From Aliiroseovarius lamellibrachiae (lineage in GTDB: Bacteria > Pseudomonadota > Alphaproteobacteria > Rhodobacterales > Rhodobacteraceae): DNA of 64,000 nt. Within the stretch, counting starts at the first letter, position 1. Every line of letters begins with the position of its first letter. Location: positions 62,001 to 126,000 of the forward strand of contig NZ_JAHEVJ010000006.1 of the NCBI RefSeq assembly GCF_018599245.1, given 5' to 3'. The notes beneath the pieces are model-generated. The model saw nothing but the letters and a program-made list of their open reading frames with translations. It had not been told where the DNA came from and made no database searches. A program made the translations under genes and the position numbers. Positions 55,108 to 64,000 of the stretch are shown here, piece by piece.

Positions 55108-55922
55108 GGTCCTTCAAAATTACGGTCGTGGGTCAACGAAGGCACGCGCCCTCTCGCTTGCTTTACCGCATCAAGGTCCAGATCGGCCAGTGTTACGCCG
55201 GGTTTTTTTCCAGCATCCGCCAAAATCTCGCCCCAGGGCGCGATGACAAGCGAGTGGCCGTGGGTGGATCGACCGGGGGCATTTTGCCCGGTTTGCGCAG
55301 GTGCCAGCACAAAACAGCCCGTTTCAATGGCCCGCGCGCGCAAAAGACTTTCCCAATGCGCCGCACCCGTGACAGGCGAAAACGCCGCAGGCACCGTGAT
55401 GATTTTCGCCCCCGCCTGTGCCAAAGCGCGGTGCAAATGAGGAAAGCGCACGTCATAGCAGATTGTCATGCCGATCTGGGCAAAATCTGTGCGCGCGACA
55501 ACCGCGCGGGTGCCCGGGCGATAATGCGCGCTTTCGCGATAGGATTCCTGCGCATCAATTTCCACATCAAACATGTGGATTTTGTCGTAGCGCGCGGTGA
55601 TATCCCCCGCGGGGGACATCAGAAACGACCGATTGGCGAAACGCCCGTCCGGGTCATGTGTTTTCACCGCAAGTGATCCCAAAAGAACCCAGATGCCCAG
55701 CGCCTTGGCCTCTTTTTGGATCGTGGATAAAAAATCACACTCTTCCTCATGCGAAATCGCCGCTTCTTGGGTTTTGCGGCTTGAGGACAAGATATTTGTC
55801 ACCTCGGGCGTCAACACAAATGTCGCCCCGCCAGCCGCCGCCTCGCGCAGGCCGGCAAGCGTGGTGGCAAGGTTTGCGTCCGCATCCTCGCCCGACGTCA
55901 TTTGGATCAGCCCAACGCGCAT
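55104..55922 (-). CDS. nitrilase-superfamily amidohydrolase (Nit1/Nit2-like)
   Basis: 272 residues of the carbon-nitrogen hydrolase fold. The triad residues are Glu in LTPEVTNIL (around 41), Lys in YDKIHMFDV, and Cys in GMTICYDVRFPHL. Family members of this length include deaminated-glutathione amidase, which would fit the adjacent glutaredoxin; this assignment is inference. Its stop overlaps the marR start by 4 bases. Confidence 0.88.
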   Translation of the reverse strand: MRVGLIQMTSGEDADANLATTLAGLREAAAGGATFVLTPEVTNILSSSRKTQEAAISHEEECDFLSTIQKEAKALGIWVLLGSLAVKTHDPDGRFANRSFLMSPAGDITARYDKIHMFDVEIDAQESYRESAHYRPGTRAVVARTDFAQIGMTICYDVRFPHLHRALAQAGAKIITVPAAFSPVTGAAHWESLLRARAIETGCFVLAPAQTGQNAPGRSTHGHSLVIAPWGEILADAGKKPGVTLADLDLDAVKQARGRVPSLTHDRNFEGP

Positions 55923-56185
55923 TACGCGGCCCCTGCCAAAAGGGGATCAAGCTTGCCTGACCGCTCCAGATCAAAAAGATCATCGCATCCGCCGACATGG
56001 GTATCACCCACGAAAATCTGCGGCACCGTGTGGCGACCATGCGCGCGCGCCATCATTTCCTGGCGTTTGTCAGGGCTAAAGCCCACGTCAATCTCGTCAA
56101 AGGCGATGTCTTTTTGGGTTAAAAGACGCTTGGCTGCATGGCAAAATCCGCACATTGCGCTTGTATAAATGGTGACCGTTTTCAT
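55922..56185 (-). CDS. grxC: glutaredoxin 3
   Basis: 87-residue glutaredoxin. Redox motif C-G-F-C in AMCGFCHAAK (Cys13 and Cys16); note the usual Pro-Tyr is replaced by Gly-Phe, seen in other alphaproteobacterial GrxC. The cis-Pro (TVPQIF) and GGCDD glutathione-binding residues are intact. Its TAA overlaps the nitrilase start. Confidence 0.93.
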   Translation of the reverse strand: MKTVTIYTSAMCGFCHAAKRLLTQKDIAFDEIDVGFSPDKRQEMMARAHGRHTVPQIFVGDTHVGGCDDLFDLERSGKLDPLLAGAA

Positions 56186-56224
56186 GGGTATCCCTCAGCT
56201 TTGTTGCCAAGGATATATAGGATT

Positions 56225-56941
56225 TCACCGCCCTTTCACAACACGCGCAAGCGACAAGACACAGACGGATCGCGCGCCAGACGCATGACAGGCCAGTGCA
56301 GCGGCTGTAAAAGTGGCACCAGACGTCATCACATCATCCACCAACACAATATCGCGACCAGCAATACGCGCCCCGCGTTTGGGGTGGGGGCGAATGGCGT
56401 CTTGCATATTGGCAAACCGATCATCCGACGACAGCCCGTCGTGAACTTGCGTACGTCTTGGGCGGATCAACGCGTCGGGCATATAGTCCATCCCCAGCCG
56501 TCCGGACAGCGCCTTGGCCAATTCTGCCGCCTGATTATATCGGCGTTGAAAAAGTCGGGTCCAATGGGACGGGATCGGCACAAACACGGCATCTTCTTGC
56601 AAAATCGGTTTAACCGCACGCGCCATCCACCCGGCCGCGGGCCGCGCAAGGTCTGTTCGGTCGCCATGCTTCAGCGACAAAACAATGCGCCGCGCGTTTG
56701 CCTCGTATATCAAAGCGGACCGACCATGGGACCAAGGGCGTTCTGTCTGCATGCAATCGTCGCACTGCACCACGTCGCCGTCCCCTTCGCCGGGCAAAGG
56801 ACAACCGCAAAGATCGCAAACCAACCCCTCGATAAACGGCGTATGACGCCAGCACGCACCGCACAGGCCAAAGTCGGTTTCGACAAGATCGCCACAGCTG
56901 ACGCATTGCGGTGGATAAAGTAGGCTAAGCGCTGTTTGCAT
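56225..56941 (-). CDS. ComF-family phosphoribosyltransferase-like protein
   Basis: 238 residues. An N-terminal zinc-finger-like region with paired Cys (CVSCGDL, CGACW, CDLCGCPL, CDDC) precedes a PRTase domain ending in DIVLVDDVMTSGATF (around 196-210). ComF supports DNA uptake in some bacteria; a role here is not shown. It is divergent from the methyltransferase with starts overlapping by a few bases, and followed by grxC after 39 bases. Confidence 0.9.
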   Translation of the reverse strand: MQTALSLLYPPQCVSCGDLVETDFGLCGACWRHTPFIEGLVCDLCGCPLPGEGDGDVVQCDDCMQTERPWSHGRSALIYEANARRIVLSLKHGDRTDLARPAAGWMARAVKPILQEDAVFVPIPSHWTRLFQRRYNQAAELAKALSGRLGMDYMPDALIRPRRTQVHDGLSSDDRFANMQDAIRPHPKRGARIAGRDIVLVDDVMTSGATFTAAALACHASGARSVCVLSLARVVKGR

Positions 56942-56971
56942 TTCCCGTGGCTCCTCTTATGGTCCGCGCCC

Positions 56972-57832
56972 ATGACAGATATGCCCCAGACCCCACCAAA
57001 CCTGACCCAACCAAACCAGAGCCCGCCGAAGCTGACCGATCTTGACCGCCTTGCGCAAAACCGCGCGCGGGCGACAAAAGATGGCATGTTCCTGCAAGAA
57101 CTGGCCGTTGATGAGATTAAGGATCGCCTCATGATGGTTAACAGAGGGTTTACCAATCCCGCTGTCATCACAGGTTTTCCGGAAATTTGGGCAGAAATCT
57201 TGCCAAATACCAAAATTGTGCCCGATCAGGACGTGCTGGATCTGGATCCCGGCGCACATGACCTCGTGATTCACGCCATGTCCCTGCATTGGGCAAATGA
57301 CCCGATTGGCCAGCTGATCCAAGCACGACATGCCTTGAAGCCCGATGGGCTGATGCTGGGTGTTTGCTTCGGTGGGCAAACCCTGTCCGAACTGCGCGCG
57401 GTGCTGGCCGAGATAGAAACCGAGATGTTCGGCGGGCTGTCCCCCCGCGTGGCCCCCATGGGCGAAATCCGCGACCTAGGCGCGCTGTTGCAACGTGCCG
57501 GATTTGCCTTGCCCGTTGCCGACAGTCTGACGCGCGATGTGACCTATGCGGATCTTTATGCGCTGTTAAGTGACCTGCGAGGAATGGGCGAACGTAATGC
57601 TTTGGCAAGCCGAAACACCCGCCCCATGCCACGGCGGTTTTTTGACGCGGCAAGCACCCGTTATGAGCAGCATTTCACCACAGACGAAGGCCGTATTTCG
57701 GCGAATTTTGAACTGATTATCCTGACCGGATGGGCGCCAGACGCAAGCCAGCCCCAACCGCTTCGCCCAGGATCCGCCGCCGCACGTCTGGCGGATGCGT
57801 TGGGCACGGATGAGACAAAACTGCCCGATTGA
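56972..57832 (+). CDS. BioC/NDUFAF5-like SAM-dependent methyltransferase
   Basis: 286 residues from the ATG at 56972; an upstream frame overlaps the comF coding region. A Pro/Asn-rich N-terminus is followed by a class I methyltransferase-like domain: HDLVIHAMSLHWANDPIGQL (around 90-110) and LGVCFGGQTLSELR. The canonical glycine-rich SAM loop at the start is weak. Homologues are the mitochondrial complex I assembly factor NDUFAF5 and BioC; the substrate here is unknown. Confidence 0.8.
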   Translation: MTDMPQTPPNLTQPNQSPPKLTDLDRLAQNRARATKDGMFLQELAVDEIKDRLMMVNRGFTNPAVITGFPEIWAEILPNTKIVPDQDVLDLDPGAHDLVIHAMSLHWANDPIGQLIQARHALKPDGLMLGVCFGGQTLSELRAVLAEIETEMFGGLSPRVAPMGEIRDLGALLQRAGFALPVADSLTRDVTYADLYALLSDLRGMGERNALASRNTRPMPRRFFDAASTRYEQHFTTDEGRISANFELIILTGWAPDASQPQPLRPGSAAARLADALGTDETKLPD

Positions 57833-57901
57833 ACACGCCGCCATTGACCCACCCCCAAAAGCCGCTATCTGAATGGATAACACAGCGCGCAGGAGCCGAT
57901 T

Positions 57902-58936
57902 ATGATCATGGAAAAACCCACAGATCACCCACAGGTCAAACCCCGCAAAGTTGGCATCCTTTTTGCCAATCTCGGCACGCCCGACGGGTATGATTATTGG
58001 TCAATGCGCCGGTATCTGAGCGAGTTTTTGTCAGACAAACGCGTAATCGATTATCCCGCGTGGAAATGGCAACCCATCTTGCAAGCGATCATCCTGACCA
58101 AACGCCCGCGCAGCTCGGGCGAGGCGTATAAATCGATCTGGAACGAGGCCGAGGGTGAAAGCCCGTTGATGACCATCACCAAGCAACAAATTGCCAAGCT
58201 GAACGCTGTGTTGACCGAAGAATACGGCGATCAGGTTATGGTCGATTTCTGTATGCGTTACGGCAACCCGTCAACCAAATCAAAAGTCGCTGAAATGGTC
58301 TCTAACGGCTGTGATAGGGTCTTGTTCTTCCCGCTGTACCCACAATACGCAGGGGCCACATCTGGCACCGCAAATGACGAATTTTTCCGCGCTTTGATGA
58401 ATGAGAAATGGCAACCGGCCGCGCGGACCATTGAACCCTATTTCGACGACCCCGCCTATGTGGATGCGCTGGCACAATCGGTTGAACAGGGATACGCCAA
58501 GCTCGACAAACGCCCGGATCTTTTGGTGGTGTCTTACCACGGGATGCCCATCCGCTATTTGACCGAAGGCGACCCCTATCATTGCCAATGCCAAAAAGGC
58601 ACGCGCCTGTTGCGCGAGCGTTTGGGCTGGGATGAAGCCGAGATAAAAACCTCGTTCCAATCGGTGTTCGGGCCGGAAGAATGGCTTAAGCCTTACACGG
58701 TGGAAGAGGTCGCGCGCCTGGCGAAAGCTGGCAAAAAGAACATCGCCGTGATTGCGCCAGCCTTCTCGGCCGACTGCATCGAAACGCTTGAGGAAATTCA
58801 GGAAGAAATTCAAGAAGCGTTTATTCACGCCGGCGGTGAAAGCTTCACCTATATTCCATGCCTCAACGACGACGATGCGCATATCCAGGCACTGGTTGGC
58901 GTGGCAAAGCGCAATCTTGGGGGATGGCTGAAATAG
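57902..58936 (+). CDS. hemH: ferrochelatase HemH
   Basis: Inserts Fe2+ into protoporphyrin IX. 344 residues, the family length. Iron ligand His in VSYHGMPIRYL (around 206-216), and Glu in GGESFTYIPCLND near the C-terminus. It starts about 70 bases after the methyltransferase. Confidence 0.95.
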   Translation: MIMEKPTDHPQVKPRKVGILFANLGTPDGYDYWSMRRYLSEFLSDKRVIDYPAWKWQPILQAIILTKRPRSSGEAYKSIWNEAEGESPLMTITKQQIAKLNAVLTEEYGDQVMVDFCMRYGNPSTKSKVAEMVSNGCDRVLFFPLYPQYAGATSGTANDEFFRALMNEKWQPAARTIEPYFDDPAYVDALAQSVEQGYAKLDKRPDLLVVSYHGMPIRYLTEGDPYHCQCQKGTRLLRERLGWDEAEIKTSFQSVFGPEEWLKPYTVEEVARLAKAGKKNIAVIAPAFSADCIETLEEIQEEIQEAFIHAGGESFTYIPCLNDDDAHIQALVGVAKRNLGGWLK

Positions 58937-58939
58937 TCT

Positions 58940-59872
58940 CTATTCCAGCCGCCAACCATGTTCCGTTAGTCGTTTTGCAATTTGATCGTGAACATCCTCA
59001 GCGTCTGCCTTGATCGCATTGTGCATGGTGAACCAGTAGAGATATTGGTCAAAGGCAGGGGCGTGGTCAGGCGCCATACGCAGCACCTCAGCCACCCCTA
59101 GATCATAAACATTTAGCCCGATGTGATGGAAATCAATCTTGCCGAACAGCACGGCAGGCTTGTGGAAAAAATAGCCCATCAGGGCCGCGGATGAATTTTG
59201 GGTGACCACAAAGCGACAGGCGCGCAGCGCGTCCTCCATCCCACCGGTCTGAACTATGAGCTGCGGGTTTTCGGTTGAAACTGTGTCTAACGCAGCCAAT
59301 TCCGCTTTTGTATAGGTCTCATTTGGATGCAGCCCAATGATGATGGGCATGTCAGGATAAGCCGAGATTGTGGCCTCGATCATCTCCATCGGGGACATGG
59401 ATTGAAAGCTGCGATGCGCCAGCAAGCGCCCCTGAAGAGCAATGTAAATTGGCCGGTTTTGCGGCGGCGGCTTACTGGCCCGCCCGAACAAATACCCTTG
59501 CCATCGACCTGCCCATTTTTCCGCCATATCAGGGTCTATTTCAGCCGGATCAAAGGATTTCAGTGCAACGTCAAACTCCCACCGCTTGTCCGATTTCTCC
59601 AATCGCCAGAACGGGAAAAAATAGCTTTTGCGCAGCGTCAACGCGCGGTCATGCAGGGGAGCATCCATCAGGAACAATGCGTAACCTGCGCGGGCGACTG
59701 ATTTCAAACGCTCTTCGTCACTATTGCGGCGCAATTCCACCCGAAACCCGCGCGCCTCCAGCGTTTCGCGGATCCGGGCCACCACATGAAAACCGCCCGC
59801 ACGCACCTGCTCAAGGCGGTTGTCGCTCAGATAAATCCGCAGGAGCTTTTTGTGTAACCGGTGATCATCCAT
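58940..59872 (-). CDS. capsular polysaccharide-like protein of unknown activity
   Basis: 310 residues. The central and C-terminal parts have the Rossmann-like pattern of capsule synthesis proteins (KpsC/KpsS-like): [52 protein letters not shown]. The HPxE and N-S-S-A-A-L motifs resemble the nucleotide-sugar side of Kdo transferases. I would call it glycan-related but not assign a reaction. It is divergent from hslV and convergent with hemH (3 bases between stops). Confidence 0.55.
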   Translation of the reverse strand: MDDHRLHKKLLRIYLSDNRLEQVRAGGFHVVARIRETLEARGFRVELRRNSDEERLKSVARAGYALFLMDAPLHDRALTLRKSYFFPFWRLEKSDKRWEFDVALKSFDPAEIDPDMAEKWAGRWQGYLFGRASKPPPQNRPIYIALQGRLLAHRSFQSMSPMEMIEATISAYPDMPIIIGLHPNETYTKAELAALDTVSTENPQLIVQTGGMEDALRACRFVVTQNSSAALMGYFFHKPAVLFGKIDFHHIGLNVYDLGVAEVLRMAPDHAPAFDQYLYWFTMHNAIKADAEDVHDQIAKRLTEHGWRLE

Positions 59873-59921
59873 ATCCGCACGCTATCAACGCCGCATTCCG
59901 GGAACAAGAACCTGTCTGACC

Positions 59922-59950
59922 CTTGCCCCCTCTCCGTCGCATGTCCATAT
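59922..59950 (+). promoter_or_regulatory. possible RpoH promoter of hslVU
   Basis: CTTG at 59922-59925, 19-base spacer, CCATAT at 59945-59950, about 25 bases before the hslV ATG. It resembles the heat-shock consensus but with a looser -10 and longer spacer than the dnaK promoter. Confidence 0.45.
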
Positions 59951-59974
59951 AGGATACGAACAAACGGAGGCAAC

Positions 59975-60532
59975 ATGGCAGAGAACGAGTTTCCCGGCTG
60001 GCACGGCACCACCATCATTGGGGTGCGCAAAGGTGGAAAAGTGGTTGTGGCAGGTGACGGACAAGTCAGCCTTGGCCAAACCGTGATCAAGGGCACCGCG
60101 CGCAAGGTGCGCAGGCTGTCCCCCGGCGGATTTGATGTTGTGGCGGGGTTTGCGGGATCTACGGCGGACGCCTTTACCTTGCTTGAACGGCTGGAAGTCA
60201 AACTCGAAGCGACGCCCGGCCAATTGGCGCGCGCCTCTGTTGAGCTTGCCAAAGACTGGCGCACAGATAAATACCTGCAAAAGCTGGAAGCAATGTTGAT
60301 CGTGACCGACGGCACCGATCTTTTTGTGATCACCGGCGCGGGCGACGTGCTGGAACCCGAACATGACGTGGCCGCAATTGGATCGGGGGGCAACTTCGCG
60401 CTTGCCGCCGCGCGCGGTTTGATGGACAGCGAAGAAGACGCCGAAGTGATTGCCCGCAAAGCGATGGCCATCGCCGCCGACATTTGCGTCTATACCAACG
60501 GCAAATTGACGGTTGAGGAAATCAGCAAATGA
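59975..60532 (+). CDS. hslV: HslV protease subunit
   Basis: Thr-protease subunit of the HslUV (ClpQY) complex. 185 residues; the ATG at 59975 follows ACGGAGG. The catalytic Thr would be the first residue of TTIIGV after an 11-residue propeptide ([11 protein letters not shown]). The [11 protein letters not shown] segment is intact. hslU overlaps by 4 bases. Confidence 0.97.
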   Translation: MAENEFPGWHGTTIIGVRKGGKVVVAGDGQVSLGQTVIKGTARKVRRLSPGGFDVVAGFAGSTADAFTLLERLEVKLEATPGQLARASVELAKDWRTDKYLQKLEAMLIVTDGTDLFVITGAGDVLEPEHDVAAIGSGGNFALAAARGLMDSEEDAEVIARKAMAIAADICVYTNGKLTVEEISK

Positions 60533-61836
60533 CCGACCTAACCCCCCGCGAAATCGTATCCGAACTTGACCGGTTTATCATTGGCCAGAGCGACGCCAAG
60601 CGCGCGGTTGCCGTGGCGCTGCGCAACCGCTGGCGACGCAAGCAATTGGGTGATGATCTGCGTGACGAGGTGTATCCTAAGAACATCCTGATGATCGGGC
60701 CAACCGGCGTGGGCAAAACCGAAATTTCGCGCCGCTTGGCAAAGCTCGCCCGCGCGCCGTTTCTAAAGGTGGAGGCCACCAAATTCACAGAAGTGGGCTA
60801 TGTGGGTCGCGACGTGGAACAGATCATCCGCGATCTGGTGGACGCGGCGATCATCTCCACCCGTGAGCACATGCGCGATGACGTGCGCGCCAACGCCGAG
60901 GCGAACGCCGAAGAACGCGTGATCGAGGCGATTGCCGGCACCGATGCGCGCGACGCCACCCGCGAAATGTTCCGTAAAAAGCTGCGCGATGGATTGCTGG
61001 ATGACACGGTGATCGAACTGGATGTCGCCGACACGTCCAACCCGATGCAAATGTTTGATATGCCGGGACAACCGGGGCAGGGCATGGGAATGCTGAACCT
61101 TGGCGACATGTTTGGCAAAGCCATGGGCGGGCGCACCACGCGCCGAAAAATGACCGTGCGCGAAAGCTATGATGTGCTGCTCGGTGAAGAGGCTGACAAG
61201 CTGTTGGACGATGAGACCGTGACCAAAGCCGCGCTTGAAGCGGTTGAGCAAAACGGCATCGTGTTCTTGGATGAGATCGACAAGGTTTGCGCCCGACAAG
61301 AGGCGCGCGGTGGCGATGTCAGCCGCGAAGGTGTACAGCGCGACCTACTGCCCTTGATCGAGGGCACCACGGTTTCCACAAAACATGGCGCGGTGAAAAC
61401 CGACCACATCCTCTTCATCGCATCCGGCGCATTCCACATTGCTAAGCCATCGGATTTATTGCCAGAATTGCAAGGGCGCCTACCCATCCGGGTTGAGCTT
61501 CGCGCCCTGACCGAAGAAGATTTTGTGCGCATCCTGACCGAAACCGACAACGCGCTGACCCTGCAATACACCGCCTTGATGGGCACAGAAGAGGTCACCG
61601 TTGAGTTCACCGAAGAGGGGATCAAGGCGCTGGCCAAAATCGCCGCAGACGTGAACCGTGACGTGGAAAACATTGGCGCGCGACGGCTTTACACCGTGCT
61701 GGAGCGTGTGTTCGAAGAGCTGAGCTTTAGCGCCCCGGATCGCGCTGGCGAATCCGTGACCGTTGATCAGAATTTCGTCGACAAAAACCTTGGCGAGCTG
61801 GTGAAATCCACCGACACAAGCCGCTACGTGCTGTAA
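60529..61836 (+). CDS. hslU: HslU ATPase subunit
   Basis: AAA+ unfoldase of HslUV. 435 residues. Walker [10 protein letters not shown] (around 57-65), Walker B VFLDEIDK, and the C-terminal tail that docks into HslV (ends ...TDTSRYVL). It overlaps hslV by 4 bases, so the subunits are co-translated. Confidence 0.98.
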   Translation: MTDLTPREIVSELDRFIIGQSDAKRAVAVALRNRWRRKQLGDDLRDEVYPKNILMIGPTGVGKTEISRRLAKLARAPFLKVEATKFTEVGYVGRDVEQIIRDLVDAAIISTREHMRDDVRANAEANAEERVIEAIAGTDARDATREMFRKKLRDGLLDDTVIELDVADTSNPMQMFDMPGQPGQGMGMLNLGDMFGKAMGGRTTRRKMTVRESYDVLLGEEADKLLDDETVTKAALEAVEQNGIVFLDEIDKVCARQEARGGDVSREGVQRDLLPLIEGTTVSTKHGAVKTDHILFIASGAFHIAKPSDLLPELQGRLPIRVELRALTEEDFVRILTETDNALTLQYTALMGTEEVTVEFTEEGIKALAKIAADVNRDVENIGARRLYTVLERVFEELSFSAPDRAGESVTVDQNFVDKNLGELVKSTDTSRYVL

Positions 61837-61893
61837 CAGACTGGTCAGATCAGGCGCACTCGGGTATCCGTTACATAATTTCGGAGACTGAGT

Positions 61894-62988
61894 TTGCGCC
61901 TGATCATCCATATTAGCTTGATCCTAACCCTTGCCGCCTGTGCACCGCGCGGCAAACTGACCTTTTACGCCGGCGCGGGAGAGGTGGGCGATGTGCAGCG
62001 CATTTTTGTTGGCACAACGCGCGATATTGACGAAACTGGCTTTCCCTCTGGCAAACGCGGCGAAAAACTGATGCTCGGCAGTGTCGATGTGTCGATCCCG
62101 CCTGACCGCGCCCCCGGCAGTGTGATTTGGCCCAACCGTAAGACCCCAGATCCGCAAAAACACTTTCTCGTCGATGACTTCGCGGTGCACGAAACCAAAG
62201 CCAAGTTTCAGGCCGCCATCCAGCGTGAATTGCGCAACCGCACTGGCGATGCGCGGGTCGCGGTGATCTTTGTGCACGGCTTCAACAACCGGTTTTCCGA
62301 AGGGCTGTATCGCTTTGCGCAGCTGGTCGAGGATCTGAATTTGCCGTTCTTGCCGGTGCATTATTCCTGGCCCAGTGCCGGGCATCCATTGGGCTATGGT
62401 TATGACCGGGATTCCATGCTGTTTGGCCGCGACGGGCTGGAAACTTTGATCGAAACCGTATCGCAAGCTGGGGTAAAAGACGTGCTGCTTGTGGGGCATT
62501 CCATGGGCGCGCTTTTGACAATGGAAAGTCTGCGCCAGCTTTCGATAGCGGGCAAAACCCGCACCCTCAACAAAATTGGCGGCGTCGTTTTGCTGTCACC
62601 GGACATTGATATTGATATCTTTCGCCAACAGGCAAAGCGGATTGGAAAACTACCACAACCCTTCTACATTTTTTCATCAACCAAAGACCGTGCGCTTCGT
62701 CTGTCCGCTGGGTTAACTGGGCAATCTGAACGGCTGGGCAACACGGCGGACATCAAACCGCTGGCTGATTTGGATGTGACCCTTGTGGATCTTTCCGCCT
62801 TTAGTGACGGCGCGCAAGATCACAATGTGGCCTTTGCGTCACCTGCATTTTTGCGACTTTTGAACAGTATTCCGGATATTGGCGGCGCCTATGGGACGGA
62901 TTCAAGCAATCGCCCCGGCTTGCTTCCCGGAACTGTTTTGGTGGTACAAAACGCAACGCAATTGGTCATTCCAAACACGCTGAAATAA
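61894..62988 (+). CDS. DUF900 alpha/beta-hydrolase lipoprotein
   Basis: 364 residues from TTG at 61894 (GGAG 8 bases upstream). Lipoprotein signal: LILTLAAC, Cys16 the likely lipidated residue. DUF900 hydrolase fold: VIFVHGFNNRFSEG (around 127-140) and the nucleophile GHSMGALLT (Ser about 201). Cell-envelope esterase-like; the substrate is unknown. Confidence 0.82.
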   Translation: MRLIIHISLILTLAACAPRGKLTFYAGAGEVGDVQRIFVGTTRDIDETGFPSGKRGEKLMLGSVDVSIPPDRAPGSVIWPNRKTPDPQKHFLVDDFAVHETKAKFQAAIQRELRNRTGDARVAVIFVHGFNNRFSEGLYRFAQLVEDLNLPFLPVHYSWPSAGHPLGYGYDRDSMLFGRDGLETLIETVSQAGVKDVLLVGHSMGALLTMESLRQLSIAGKTRTLNKIGGVVLLSPDIDIDIFRQQAKRIGKLPQPFYIFSSTKDRALRLSAGLTGQSERLGNTADIKPLADLDVTLVDLSAFSDGAQDHNVAFASPAFLRLLNSIPDIGGAYGTDSSNRPGLLPGTVLVVQNATQLVIPNTLK

Positions 62989-63582
62989 TCACCGCAGCCG
63001 GCGCAGATACACGTAATAGGCCCCTTGGCCACCATGTTTCAAATGCGCTTCGGTGATCTGCAAGACGTGTTGCTTAAGCGGCGACATATGTAACCAATGG
63101 GGCACCTGATGGCGCAGCACACCGTGGTGCACCGGAATAGGGCCGCCGTCATCACGATGCTTGCCTTTCCCTGTGATCACCAGCACCAAACGGCGCTCTG
63201 CCGCAACAGCATCGAGAATAAACCGCAACAGAACCGGATGCGCGCGCGCCATGGTCATGCCATGCAGGTCAATGCGGGCCTCAGGTGACAGCCGCCCCTT
63301 TTTCATTTTGCCAAAGGTTTTACGATCCATCGCCACATGCTGCGCGGCCACTTGTTCGGCCATTGTTGGCGCAAGATCATGCAGGTTGCTGCGGGGTTTT
63401 GCGGTTTGACCAATGCGAAATCTGGGCTGTTTTACCTCGGGTAGTTTTGGTGGCTGAAACACTGTTTCAGGCGTAACAGGGTCTTTTTCTTTGCGAATTG
63501 GATGCAGGCGTTCGGTGTTGTCCGCAACCTTTTTCCACAACATCTTTTCATCTTCACTAAGCCCACGGGGACGTCGCGCCAT
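62989..63582 (-). CDS. Smr-domain protein
   Basis: 197 residues. A charged N-terminal half is followed by the Smr (MutS2 C-terminal) domain: IDLHGMTMARA (around 113-123), VITGKGKHRDDGG, GVLRHQVPHWL. Smr domains cut branched DNA or RNA. Lies 3 bases after the MltA stop on the same strand, so probably an operon. Confidence 0.9.
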   Translation of the reverse strand: MARRPRGLSEDEKMLWKKVADNTERLHPIRKEKDPVTPETVFQPPKLPEVKQPRFRIGQTAKPRSNLHDLAPTMAEQVAAQHVAMDRKTFGKMKKGRLSPEARIDLHGMTMARAHPVLLRFILDAVAAERRLVLVITGKGKHRDDGGPIPVHHGVLRHQVPHWLHMSPLKQHVLQITEAHLKHGGQGAYYVYLRRLR

Positions 63583-63585
63583 GGC

Positions 63586-64000
63586 CTAATCCTCCGTCTC
63601 AAGCGCATAGGCGCGCTGGATGGGGAACAGCACCAACATGCGGCCACCATCGCGGATTTTCCCCGCACGCTTGCCCGCTTCAATCCCGGTGCCCCAAAAG
63701 ATATCCGCCCGCTGCGCGCCCTTTACCCGCGACCCGGTGTCTTGGGCAATCATCAGACGATTAAAGGGGTCGGCCCCGGATTTTTCCAACCAAACAGGGG
63801 CCCCAAGCGGGGTGTATTTTGGATCAACCGCAAGCGACCGATGCGCAGTGATCGACCGGTTCATTGCCCCAAGCGGCCCCTTATGGGTCGGCACGCGTGA
63901 GACTTTGCGAAAGAACACATAAGAGGGGTTGGACATCAGCAGATCCTGCCCCTCAACCGGGTTACGCTGCACCCAATTGCGGATCACCTGTTGGGACACT
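63586..64000 (-). CDS. mltA: membrane-bound lytic transglycosylase MltA, N-terminus cut by window
   Basis: C-terminal part of MltA (about 138 residues visible; the 5' end lies beyond the right edge). Recognisable family segments: NPSYVFFR, ITAHRSLAVDPKYTPLGAPVW, and AQDTGSRVKGAQRADIFWGTG with the double-psi-barrel Asp residues. Cleaves peptidoglycan with 1,6-anhydro ends. Confidence 0.92.
   Translation of the reverse strand, partial: VSQQVIRNWVQRNPVEGQDLLMSNPSYVFFRKVSRVPTHKGPLGAMNRSITAHRSLAVDPKYTPLGAPVWLEKSGADPFNRLMIAQDTGSRVKGAQRADIFWGTGIEAGKRAGKIRDGGRMLVLFPIQRAYALETED

Overview
The window looks like a chromosomal segment of a marine alphaproteobacterium of the Rhodobacterales (Roseobacter-type). 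This is inferred from gene content and order: lptC-lptA-lptB followed by hpf-ptsN, rimP-nusA-ylxR-infB, a soeABC-type molybdoenzyme, secA divergent from a ppiC-argJ-mutT block, hslVU, and GC-rich codon use. I found no rRNA, tRNA, CRISPR array, insertion sequence, integrase or prophage. Nearly all of the window is ordinary vertically inherited chromosome.

Layout. 1-7.8 kb: alkane hydroxylase (cut by the window start), mutY, a DUF721/DciA-like gene with a DsbA-type oxidoreductase, then waaA-lpxK, an HSL-type esterase and a CysG-like protein with a degraded methyltransferase half. 8.1-12.6 kb: a three-gene operon, probably cytoplasmic sulfite dehydrogenase SoeABC, divergent from cysG across a 349-base spacer with two TGGAA/TTCCA palindromes. 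12.6-18.1 kb: an RTX-repeat protein, a short RNase D, a 59-residue membrane protein, lptCAB, hpf and ptsN. 18.1-27.8 kb: surface-glycan genes (tandem-domain sulfotransferase, Branch-type glycosyltransferase, two paralogous family-2-like glycosyltransferases, galU, kdsB, the PAP phosphatase cysQ and a KpsM-like permease). 27.8-32.6 kb: DNA repair alkB, dnaKJ with an RpoH-type promoter, and radC. 32.6-41.5 kb: a PstS-like/OmpA fusion, an unknown anchored protein, secA, ppiC, argJ, a striking 8-bp tandem repeat, mutT and a 46-residue ORF. 41.6-47.1 kb: infB-ylxR-nusA-rimP, headed by a leader RNA with its own promoter and terminator. 47.2-52.8 kb: a RhuM-family gene, a double CDGSH protein, an ArnT/ArnC-like lipid-A-type cassette and prolyl iminopeptidase. 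52.8-64 kb: ubiG, a tightly overlapping comF-grxC-nitrilase-marR-GNAT operon, a BioC-like methyltransferase, hemH, a capsule-like protein, hslVU, a DUF900 lipoprotein, Smr and mltA (cut by the window end).

The dominant theme is outer-surface construction: Kdo synthesis and transfer, lipid A phosphorylation, LPS transport, UDP-glucose supply, glycosyl and sulfuryl transfer, and PAP removal. Sulfur metabolism (SoeABC, CysG, CysQ, sulfotransferase) links to it loosely.

The least explained element is ten perfect copies of CTAGTTTT between argJ and mutT. It puts stop codons in all six frames, ends in palindromes at both edges, and can only change length in 8-base steps. Other points worth following are the rimP leader, the CysG truncation, the paired operator-like palindromes at cysG/soeA, and the RhuM gene lodged against the rimP promoter.
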